Translations under genes and position numbers: made by a program
Shown: positions 1 through 5,255 of the stretch, piece after piece
Layout of the letters: each line of letters begins with the position of its first letter
Position numbering within the stretch: position 1 is the first letter of the stretch
NCBI GenBank assembly: GCA_002343845.1
Contig: DDSQ01000184.1
Span: forward strand, 120,695-125,949
DNA length: 5,255 nucleotides
DNA from: Planctomycetes bacterium UBA2386
GTDB lineage: Bacteria; Planctomycetota; UBA1135; UBA2386
Direction of reading: 5' to 3'
Notes under the pieces: generated by a model
Databases searched by the model: none
Seen by the model: the letters and a program-made list of their open reading frames with translations, nothing else
What the model was told of the DNA's origin: nothing

Positions 1-794
1 GTGACGAGGCCGATCTTCTGCAGCGCAAGCATCACCAGCGGCAGCTGGAACACGAGACCCATCGCCCCGGTCAACGCGAACTCGAGCGTCAGGAACTGGC
101 CGATGCCGAGCATCGCGCCGACCTGGTCGGGCTGCATCCAGCGGATCAGGAAGCCGACGCTGTACGGCAGCACCACGAAGTAGCCGAAGGCCACGCCAGT
201 GGCCATCAGCACGATCATGAACGGGAAGTAGCGGTAGAAGAGGGAGCGTTCGCGCGGGTAGAGGCCCGCCGCGACGAAGGCCCACGCCTGCCAGATCACG
301 ACCGGGCTCGCGAGCACCAGCGCGAACACCAACGAGGCCCAGAGGAACGACAGCGAGTCCTCGAGCACGTTGATCGACACCAGGTGGTACGGCACGTGGT
401 AGCCGGTCTTCGACGGCAGCAGGAACGTGAAGTCCTTGGCCCCGGACAGGATCGCGTCGTAGTGCAGCAGCGAGTAGGCGAGGAAGTCGCGGTACTCGGT
501 CAGCTGTTCGGCCTGCGCAGGCGACGGCGCGGTCTGCGCCTCGGCTGCGGCGATCTTGCCGCGCAGCCCCTCGACGTGGTCCTGGAAGCCAAGCCGCCAC
601 TGCACGCGGTACGGCTCGATGATGATGTCCTGCACCCCCTGCTTCCACGGCAGCACGCCGAGCACCGCGACGACGATCGCCAGCATCGCCTTGATCAGGC
701 GCGACCGCAGCTCGTCGAGGTGGTCACCGAACGACATGCGCGGCATCTCGCCGCCATCGAGTGCCTCGCGCACCTTCGGGTCGTCCAGCGTCAT
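1..794 (-). CDS. tatC: Sec-independent (twin-arginine) protein translocase subunit TatC, 3' end beyond window
   Basis: TatC is the multi-spanning inner-membrane receptor of the Tat pathway; it binds twin-arginine signal peptides and, with TatA/TatB-type subunits, exports folded proteins. The visible 264 residues carry the family hallmarks. The cytoplasmic N-terminus has HLDELRSRL at about 25-33, where Glu28 matches E. coli Glu15. WQAWAFVAAGLYPRER at about 168-183 holds the equivalents of Phe94 (Phe173) and Glu103 (Glu182). Membrane segments lie at about 34-49, 149-176, 187-210 and 235-259; the last two expected segments are off the left edge. The first periplasmic loop is about 66 residues longer than in E. 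coli. The chosen ATG gives a 19-residue lead before MSFGDHL. No strong ribosome binding site precedes it, and internal ATGs at residues 17 and 20 are alternatives, the latter with GGCGAG about 9 nt upstream. No tatA/tatB gene is visible. Family assignment is very secure. Confidence 0.95.
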   Translation of the reverse strand, partial: MTLDDPKVREALDGGEMPRMSFGDHLDELRSRLIKAMLAIVVAVLGVLPWKQGVQDIIIEPYRVQWRLGFQDHVEGLRGKIAAAEAQTAPSPAQAEQLTEYRDFLAYSLLHYDAILSGAKDFTFLLPSKTGYHVPYHLVSINVLEDSLSFLWASLVFALVLASPVVIWQAWAFVAAGLYPRERSLFYRYFPFMIVLMATGVAFGYFVVLPYSVGFLIRWMQPDQVGAMLGIGQFLTLEFALTGAMGLVFQLPLVMLALQKIGLV

Positions 795-805
795 CGGCGC
801 GGCAG

Positions 806-834
806 AGCCTACCGCGGCGCAGAATCACGGACAG
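806..834 (-). promoter_or_regulatory. Weak candidate promoter upstream of tatC
   Basis: On the minus strand CTGTCC (829-834) and TAGGCT (806-811) are separated by 17 nt, each matching the sigma70 consensus at only about three of six positions. Transcription from here would leave a leader of only a few bases before the tatC ATG at 794. In GC-rich DNA such matches arise by chance, so this is a candidate only; tatC could also be read from the upstream minus-strand gene. Confidence 0.2.
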
Positions 835-909
835 CGCGCCCTGGGAAACGAAGCGCGGTCGACGCACCCGTTCGGTGAAGCCGACACCCCGACCGGCTAG
901 CGCCCCACA

Positions 910-940
910 ACGGACGGCGCCGCGCAGCGGCGCCCTCCGT
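910..940. repeat. Inverted repeat (hairpin) in the tatC upstream region
   Basis: GGCGCCGC (916-923) pairs perfectly with GCGGCGCC (927-934) around a 3-nt loop. After one C/C mismatch the stem is extended by ACGGA (910-914) with TCCGT (936-940), giving 13 base pairs in all. No T-rich tract follows on either strand, so it does not look like a classical intrinsic terminator. It could be a U-tract-less transcript end, a 3' stabilising structure or a leader structure for tatC. The structure is seen; the role is inferred. Confidence 0.6.
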
Positions 941-1009
941 CGCGACGTAGCCGCCCGTTGCGTTCCCTCGCTACAACGTGCTTCGGCAGGCGCGACGGGA
1001 AACTCATCG

Positions 1010-1055
1010 CATCAAGCTGTCGCTGGCGCCTGCGGCGCCAGCTCACAGCTTGATG
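1010..1055 (-). terminator. Long hairpin overlapping the stop codon of the coiled-coil/BRCT-like gene; possible terminator
   Basis: Two nested perfect inverted repeats form one long stem: CATCAAGCTGT (1010-1020) pairs with ACAGCTTGATG (1045-1055), and GCTGGCGCC (1022-1030) pairs with GGCGCCAGC (1034-1042) around a TGC loop, with only a 1x2 internal bulge between them. That is 20 base pairs. The upstream arm, in gene direction, contains the final Ile-Lys-Leu codons and the start of the TGA stop. Only a short TTT follows a few bases later (about 1001-1003 region, minus strand), so it is not a textbook Rho-independent terminator, but position and strength fit a transcript-ending or 3'-protecting structure. 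Confidence 0.55.
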
Positions 1056-2311
1056 AGATCCCGGATCGTCGCCAGGTAGGCGAACTCGACGCGCAGCTCG
1101 CTCGCCTGCTTGAACTCGGCCGAGTCCTGCACCGACGCGAAGCCGTCGCCGGCCTCGTTGATCGGGTCGTTGCCGAGGATCACGGTGTCGACACCGGGCG
1201 CCATCTTGTCGACCACCCGGTTGCCCAGGTTGCGCAGCAGCGTCGCGAGCTCGGGCTTCGCGGGCGCTTGGAAGCGACCCATCAGGTAGATCGTGCGGGT
1301 GACGCGCGGGGTGAACAGGTCGTTGTAGAGCAGGTCGCCGGCGCGAGCGAAGTCGCCGACCGGGTCGACGAAGCCCGACAGCGCCACTTCGGCGCGCTCT
1401 TCCTCGACGCGCGTGACGGTCGCGTAGCCCTTCACCGCCGCGCTGTTGTTGTTCTTGACGCGGAAGATCGTGCCGGGCAGCAGCATGTCCTTGCGACCGA
1501 GGTTGATGAACGCGGTCGGGATGCCGTTCTTGGCGACCAGGATCTTGCCGTCGGCGACGTCGGCCGGCTTGCGCATGGCGTCGCGGGCGATCAACGCCGA
1601 CGCGTGCATGTCGCGCTTGGCGATCTCGAAGTTGAGCTCCTTCTCCTTCGCCGTGGCGCGGTCCTTCTCGGCGGCGAGCTCCTCGTTCTTCGCGCGCAGG
1701 CCGTTGACCGCCTGGGCGATGCTGTTGTCCTTGTCCTGCTTGGCCGTGTCGAAGTCGCTGCGCACCTGGTCGAGGTTCTGCGAGAACTCGCGCGCCTTGG
1801 CCGACGCGTCGGCCGTGGCCGACTGGAAGCGGCGATCGACCTCGCCCTTCTCGGCCAGCGCCTTGTCGCGCTCGGCTTCGATGTCGCGCACGCGCTGCGC
1901 CTGCTGGCTGATCTTGGTGACCAGGCTGCCGAGGACGTTCTCGAGCCCGCTGGCCGCGCCGAGTCCGGCGTTGGCAAGGGCGGCGTCGAGGGCGGCCTGG
2001 ACCTCGGTCGGGTTCATCACGCCGACCTGGTTCATCACCGCGTCGCCGTACACGCCGCCTTGGTTCTTGCGGCCCTCGTACTTGCCGGCCTTGGCGATGA
2101 CCTTGCCGAAGTCCTCGATGTAGTGCTCGACCAGCAGGTCGCGGCGCTTCCGCACGTCGAGGTCGTTGACCGCATCGTTGCGCTGCTTGGTGAGCTCGCC
2201 GTTCTTGGTGTTCGCCGCGAACGCGAACGCCACCGCGCCGAGGAACATGACCAGGAGCAGCAGGAAGAACATCATCGGCACGTGGGCCGCACCGCGCTGG
2301 CGATTGAGCAT
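1043..2311 (-). CDS. Membrane-anchored coiled-coil protein with C-terminal BRCT-like domain (function unknown)
   Basis: No characterised homologue is recognised. The 422-residue product has four parts: a short basic N-terminus; one strongly hydrophobic segment at about 12-33, probably a signal anchor leaving the rest outside the cytoplasm; a charged, heptad-like helical region at about 132-245, likely a coiled coil; and two globular parts. Residues about 252-335 look beta-rich and contain INLGRKDMLLPGTIFRV (269-285), a pattern of an 'xxLGxxDxxxPGxxFxV' barrel. Residues about 338-422 resemble a BRCT fold: IYLMGRF, then LLRNLGNRVVDKM, DTVILGNDP, and a final helix after ASELRVEFA. I recall this anchor/coil/barrel/BRCT order from planctomycete hypothetical proteins. 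The ATG at 2311 is preferred over one 144 bp upstream because GGAG lies 9 nt before it and the upstream extension looks non-coding. It is divergent from coaE with its own candidate promoter. Confidence 0.85.
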   Translation of the reverse strand: MLNRQRGAAHVPMMFFLLLLVMFLGAVAFAFAANTKNGELTKQRNDAVNDLDVRKRRDLLVEHYIEDFGKVIAKAGKYEGRKNQGGVYGDAVMNQVGVMNPTEVQAALDAALANAGLGAASGLENVLGSLVTKISQQAQRVRDIEAERDKALAEKGEVDRRFQSATADASAKAREFSQNLDQVRSDFDTAKQDKDNSIAQAVNGLRAKNEELAAEKDRATAKEKELNFEIAKRDMHASALIARDAMRKPADVADGKILVAKNGIPTAFINLGRKDMLLPGTIFRVKNNNSAAVKGYATVTRVEEERAEVALSGFVDPVGDFARAGDLLYNDLFTPRVTRTIYLMGRFQAPAKPELATLLRNLGNRVVDKMAPGVDTVILGNDPINEAGDGFASVQDSAEFKQASELRVEFAYLATIRDLIKL

Positions 2312-2350
2312 TGGGACTGACTCCGAGGGGTCTGTAGGCGAGAGGGCGAC

Positions 2351-2397
2351 CGCCGGCTGGCCGGCGGGACGAAAGTGCCCTGCGACGGGCCGCAGGG
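2351..2397 (-). other. Two short hairpins in the leader of the coiled-coil/BRCT-like gene
   Basis: Two perfect inverted repeats sit side by side between the candidate promoter and the start codon: CCCTGCG (2378-2384) with CGCAGGG (2391-2397) around a 6-nt loop, and CGCCGGC (2351-2357) with GCCGGCG (2360-2366) around a 2-nt loop. They would be transcribed in the 5' untranslated region of the minus-strand gene, about 40 to 90 nt before the ATG. No known riboswitch or leader motif is recognised. They may merely reflect high GC content. Confidence 0.4.
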
Positions 2398-2480
2398 ACG
2401 AGAGAACACGCACCGCTCGAGGGCACGAGCGGGCAGCCCGAAGTGCGGGGAGCACAACAGGCCGGGACGCGAGGGCGCGG

Positions 2481-2510
2481 ATCTTAGAAAGGCGGGCGCG
2501 CGAAGGTCAA
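2481..2510 (-). promoter_or_regulatory. Candidate sigma70-type promoter for the coiled-coil/BRCT-like gene
   Basis: On the minus strand TTGACC (2505-2510; five of six consensus bases) is followed after 18 nt by TAAGAT (2481-2486; four of six). The -10 box lies in one of the few AT-containing patches of this intergenic region. Transcription would begin near 2474 and give a leader of about 160 nt before the ATG at 2311. It lies in the divergent interval shared with coaE, for which no comparable plus-strand promoter is evident. Confidence 0.5.
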
Positions 2511-2562
2511 GGCGCGGCCGGTGCAGCTTGATGGCGGGGATGGCGAGGTCCACGATGCGGCG

Positions 2563-3198
2563 ATGCCGGGCGACCCCGCAACTCCGCCAGAAGCCAGGCC
2601 GTTCCGCCCGGCGGTGCCGGTCGTGCTGGGCCTGCTCGGCGGGGTCGCGGCGGGCAAGTCGACGGTCGCGGCCACGTTCGCGGCCTACGGCCTGTGCCGG
2701 ATCGACGCCGACGAGGTGGCGCGCACCGTCAGCTCGGAAGCGCCCGTGCTGCAGTCGATCGCCGCGGCGTTCGGGCCTGCCGTCGTGCGCGGGGGCGCGC
2801 TCGATCGACCGGCCATGGCGGCGGTGGTGTTCCGCGACCCGGCGGCGCGTGCCCGCCTGGAGGCGATCCTGCACCCGCCGATCCGCGCCCGGATCCTGGC
2901 GGGCCTGGCCGCCGCCAAGGCGCGCGGCGATTCGGTGCTGCTCGACGTCCCGCTGCTGCTCGAGAACGGGCTGATCGCCGAGTGCGACCACGTGGTGTTC
3001 GTGCACGCCGCCGACGCGACGCGACGCGCCCGGGCAGCGGCCCGCGGCTGGAGCCCGGACGAACTGGCGCGGCGCGAGGCGGCGCAGGCGCCGCTCGCCG
3101 AGAAACGCCGGCGTGCCGCCTTCACCGTCGACAACGATGCCGATCTGGCGACGATGCGCGCCGCCGTCGCCGCCGTGCTGCAGGCGATCTCGCCATGA
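2563..3198 (+). CDS. coaE: Dephospho-CoA kinase
   Basis: CoaE phosphorylates the 3'-hydroxyl of the ribose of dephospho-CoA using ATP, the last step of coenzyme A synthesis, in the cytoplasm. The 211-residue product matches the usual size (about 200). It shows the P-loop GLLGGVAAGKST at 23-34, IDADEVAR at 47-54 (Asp48/Asp50 region that positions the substrate), the HP pair at 104-105, LDVPLLLENG at 127-136, and the lid/adenine-binding end REAAQAPLAEKRRRAAF followed by TVDND at 171-192. The start is uncertain: an in-frame GTG at 2521 would add 14 residues, and neither start has a well-spaced ribosome binding site (GAGG lies 14 nt before 2563). I chose the ATG because it leaves a short lead before the P-loop. 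The stop overlaps the next gene's start as ATGA, implying translational coupling with the Rho-like gene. Confidence 0.94.
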   Translation: MPGDPATPPEARPFRPAVPVVLGLLGGVAAGKSTVAATFAAYGLCRIDADEVARTVSSEAPVLQSIAAAFGPAVVRGGALDRPAMAAVVFRDPAARARLEAILHPPIRARILAGLAAAKARGDSVLLDVPLLLENGLIAECDHVVFVHAADATRRARAAARGWSPDELARREAAQAPLAEKRRRAAFTVDNDADLATMRAAVAAVLQAISP

Positions 3199-4403
3199 CG
3201 TCCGCCGACCCCGCTTCGCCGTCCGACGCCACCACCGGCCTCGATCTCGTGCGGTGTTCGGGCGCCGAACTGTCGGCGCTGATGCTGGCCGAGGGCAGCC
3301 AGGCCGCCCCCAACCTGTCGCGCGCCGAACTGCTCGCGGCGCTCTACGCGCACCGCCTCGAGCGCGGACAGACGGTCACCGCCGAAGGCGTGCTCGAACT
3401 GCTGCCGGAGGGCTTCGGCTTCCTGCGGTCGCCGCACCACGACTTCGCCGCCGGACCGCACGACCCGTTCATCAGTCCGAGTCAGGTCCGCGCGCTCAAC
3501 CTCAAGTCCGGGCACCGCGTGCGCGGGAGGCTGCGGGCGCCGCGCGGCAACGAACGGTTCTTCGCCCTCGTGCACGTCGACACGGTGAACGGTGCCGCTG
3601 GAGACCAGCTCGCCGGCCGGCTCGCGTTCGCGGCGCGCACGCCGATCGTAGCGACGCGGCCGCTGGAACTGCTCGCCGACGACCCGGCGTTGGCAACGTT
3701 GGCGACGCTGGCGCCGTGGTGGCGCGGGCATCGGGTGTTGTGGACCGCCCCGCCGGCCTGGGCCGCTGGCGCCCTGTTCGCACGGCTCGTCGGCGCGCTG
3801 CACGCCTGCGATGGAGCGCTGCGCACGTTCGTGTGCCTGCTCGACCAGCGCCCCGAGGATCTCGAGGCCATGCGATCCGCGCTTGCGGGCATCGCCGGCT
3901 GTGACGTCGTCGGTTCGACGTTCGGGGACGCGCCCGAACGTCACGTGGCGCTCGCCGACCTGACGCTGGCCGCAGCCCAGCGCGAAGTCGAAGCCGGCCA
4001 CGACGTGCTGCTGCTCGTCGACTCGTTGTCGGCGCTGGCCCACGCGGCGCAACGCGCGGCGCCTTCCAGCGGCCGCTGGCTGTGCCCGGGACTCGACGTC
4101 CAAGCGGTCCTTCCCGGCAAGCGGATGTTCGCCGCGGCGCGCGCTTGCGCCGAAGGCGGTTCGTTATCGGTGCTCGGCGTGCTGCGTGTCGGCCGCGAGT
4201 CGGCCGTCGATCAGGCGCTGCGCGCCGAGTTCACCAACCGCGGCAACAGCGAGGTGGTCGTCGATGCGCGGCGCGTCGACGCCGGCGCGGCCGCGCCGTT
4301 CGATGCGCTCGCGACCCGCACGCGACCCGAGGACGACGTGCGTTCGTCGGCCGAACGCACCGCGGCAGCGGCGGTGCGGGCGCGGCTCGTGGCCGAGCCC
4401 TGA
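3195..4403 (+). CDS. Rho-family protein with degenerate ATPase site (pseudo-ATPase paralogue of transcription termination factor Rho)
   Basis: Rho is a hexameric RNA-dependent ATPase that ends transcription. This 402-residue protein aligns with it along most of its length. A Rho N-terminal helical part (LSRAELLAALYAHR, 41-54) leads into the RNA-binding cold-shock-like domain with GVLELLPEGFGFLRS (65-79) and FISPSQVRALNL (92-103). The RecA-like core keeps STFGDAPERHV (241-251), Walker B aspartate Asp276 (LLLVDS), MFAAARACAEGGSL (311-324) and an arginine at the Arg366 finger position (Arg377). The active centre is broken: Walker A APPKAGKT reads APPAWAAG (185-192), catalytic Glu211 is Gln218, Lys326 of the R-loop is Ala337, and Arg353 is Gly364. 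The protein ends about 28 residues early compared with E. coli. ATP-driven translocation is therefore unlikely; an RNA-binding or regulatory role is inferred. ATG overlaps the coaE stop (ATGA), so translation is probably coupled. Confidence 0.9.
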   Translation: MTSADPASPSDATTGLDLVRCSGAELSALMLAEGSQAAPNLSRAELLAALYAHRLERGQTVTAEGVLELLPEGFGFLRSPHHDFAAGPHDPFISPSQVRALNLKSGHRVRGRLRAPRGNERFFALVHVDTVNGAAGDQLAGRLAFAARTPIVATRPLELLADDPALATLATLAPWWRGHRVLWTAPPAWAAGALFARLVGALHACDGALRTFVCLLDQRPEDLEAMRSALAGIAGCDVVGSTFGDAPERHVALADLTLAAAQREVEAGHDVLLLVDSLSALAHAAQRAAPSSGRWLCPGLDVQAVLPGKRMFAAARACAEGGSLSVLGVLRVGRESAVDQALRAEFTNRGNSEVVVDARRVDAGAAAPFDALATRTRPEDDVRSSAERTAAAAVRARLVAEP

Positions 4404-4407
4404 GCGA

Positions 4408-5255
4408 CTAGGCGTGCCAGCGGGCGACATCCGCCGCCGACGCGCGATGCCCACGCAGCCCGGCCCAGGTGCCGCACGCTTTCGCCCACGCCCCGCGCAC
4501 GCCGCCCAGCAGGCTCAGCGGCCAGAGCAGCACGTCGCAGCACGCCCAGGCGAGCCACGCCGTGAACGAGCCGCGCGCGCGCAGGAAGCGCACCGCGTTG
4601 CACGCCATCAGGAACTTGCGCGCCGGCGACCGGCCGCCGCCCGCCGACTGGCCGCCGAGATGTTCGACGCGCACCCACGGCAGCCACACGATCGTGCTGC
4701 CGCGCGCGCGCAGGCGTTCGCACAGGTCGACGTCCTCCCAGTACATGAAGTAGCCGTCGTCGAACGCGCCGGCCGCGGCCACCGCCGCCGTGCGGAACAG
4801 GACGCACGCGCACGGCAGGAACCCCACCGCCTCGGGTCCACGCTCGCGCGGTGCGGGCGCACGACCGGCCCGTTGCAGCACGAGCCCGTTCGGCACGAAG
4901 GCGCGCCGCCCGCCTTCGGCCCACACGCGGCCGCCGGGCGACAGCACCGTCGGCCCGATCGCTGCGATCCGCGGATCGTTCTGCAGCGCCGCGACCAGCG
5001 GCCGCAGGAAGTCGGCGGGCAGCCGCAGGTCGTTGTTGAGCAGCAGCACGAACGGCAGCCCCGCCGCCGCCGCCCAGCCGATGCCGTGGTTCATGCCGCC
5101 AGCGAAGCCGCGGTTCTCGGGCAGGGCCGCGAGCTCGACCGTGTGCATCCCCCCCCGCGCGTTCGCCGCGGCGACGGCGGCGCGCAGCTCGTCACCCTCG
5201 AGCACGGGGAGCTCGAGCACGTCGAAGGTGGAGGCGAGGCCGGGCAGCCAGGCCT
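4408..5255 (-). CDS. Glycosyltransferase family 2 protein (rhamnosyltransferase-like), 5' end beyond window
   Basis: GT-A-fold glycosyltransferases of this group transfer a sugar from a nucleotide donor to a growing surface polysaccharide or lipid-linked glycan at the inner face of the membrane. The visible 281 residues show ENRGFAGGMNHGIG (46-59), the LLLNND metal/nucleotide-binding element (70-75), a hydrophobic core, YFMYWEDVDLCERLRARG (168-185) with the catalytic ED pair at 173-174, and the RVEHLGG segment (195-201) typical of the family. A hydrophobic stretch at about 230-252 may contact the membrane. The frame is open through the right edge, so the GTG at 5220 is not taken as the start. 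The VVDNxS motif expected about 20-25 residues before ENRGF is not recognisable. The gene converges on the Rho-like gene with 4 bp between stop codons and no terminator in the gap. Substrate cannot be told from sequence. Confidence 0.9.
   Translation of the reverse strand, partial: AWLPGLASTFDVLELPVLEGDELRAAVAAANARGGMHTVELAALPENRGFAGGMNHGIGWAAAAGLPFVLLLNNDLRLPADFLRPLVAALQNDPRIAAIGPTVLSPGGRVWAEGGRRAFVPNGLVLQRAGRAPAPRERGPEAVGFLPCACVLFRTAAVAAAGAFDDGYFMYWEDVDLCERLRARGSTIVWLPWVRVEHLGGQSAGGGRSPARKFLMACNAVRFLRARGSFTAWLAWACCDVLLWPLSLLGGVRGAWAKACGTWAGLRGHRASAADVARWHA

Noticed and set aside
897..1007. Short 36-codon minus-strand frame (ATG at 1007) between the BRCT-like gene and tatC
   Set aside because: It spans the 910-940 hairpin, is rich in Arg/Gly as expected of random GC-rich DNA, has no clear ribosome binding site and resembles nothing I recognise.
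761..2320. Very long open frame on the plus strand opposite the coiled-coil/BRCT-like gene, and another alternate minus-strand frame at 897-2426
   Set aside because: In high-GC coding DNA the antisense and alternate frames stay open by composition; the products are Arg- or Leu/Val-biased with no coherent domains, whereas the 1043-2311 frame encodes an anchor, coil and recognisable folds.
2312..2455. 48-codon N-terminal extension of the BRCT-like protein starting at 2455
   Set aside because: The extension is Arg/Pro-rich, overlaps two hairpins and would place the membrane anchor 60 residues in; the ATG at 2311 has GGAG at proper spacing.
2694..3194. Open extension of the Rho-like frame upstream into coaE
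   Set aside because: It is an Arg/Gly-rich shadow of coaE; the ATG at 3195 with ATGA overlap and the following Rho N-terminal similarity mark the real start.
4404..4407. Terminator between the convergent Rho-like and glycosyltransferase genes
   Set aside because: Only 4 bp separate the stop codons and no stem-loop with a T-tract is visible around them.
1..5255. CRISPR arrays, insertion sequences, attachment sites, tRNA or rRNA genes
   Set aside because: No regularly spaced direct repeats, no transposase or integrase motifs, no terminal inverted repeats with target duplications and no tRNA-like cloverleaf or rRNA segments were seen.

Overview
The window is a GC-rich (roughly 70% by eye), gene-dense bacterial chromosomal segment with five protein-coding genes. 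I see no rRNA, tRNA, mobile element or CRISPR array. The best guess for the host is a member of Planctomycetota. Three things point there: a membrane-anchored coiled-coil protein ending in a BRCT-like domain, an architecture I remember as recurrent among planctomycete hypothetical proteins; a TatC with a greatly enlarged first periplasmic loop; and a coaE gene directly coupled to a rho-family gene. This is inference from gene content, not a phylogenetic result.

Layout. On the minus strand, tatC (twin-arginine translocase channel subunit) starts at 794 and runs off the left edge. A 248-bp intergenic stretch with two strong inverted repeats separates it from a second minus-strand gene (2311 to 1043) encoding the membrane-anchored coiled-coil/BRCT-like protein. 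That gene has a plausible sigma70-type promoter at 2481-2510 and a long leader containing two short hairpins. Diverging from it on the plus strand are coaE (dephospho-CoA kinase, last step of coenzyme A synthesis) and, overlapping it by an ATGA junction, a gene for a Rho-family protein. At 4408 a minus-strand family-2 glycosyltransferase converges on the Rho-like gene with only 4 bp between stop codons; its 5' end lies outside the right edge.

The most notable observation is the Rho-like protein. Its RNA-binding N-terminal domain is recognisable and well preserved, including the GFGFLRS RNP1 motif. Its ATPase centre is dismantled: the Walker A lysines and threonine are gone, the catalytic glutamate is glutamine, and the RNA-translocating loop lysine is alanine. 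The C-terminus is also about 28 residues short relative to E. coli Rho. It therefore looks like a pseudo-ATPase paralogue of the transcription terminator Rho rather than a working motor. The reading frame is open, codon use resembles its neighbours, and the fold landmarks align almost without gaps, so it looks like a maintained gene rather than a decaying one.

The other genes are housekeeping or envelope functions (protein export, CoA synthesis, surface glycan synthesis) and show no obvious shared pathway.
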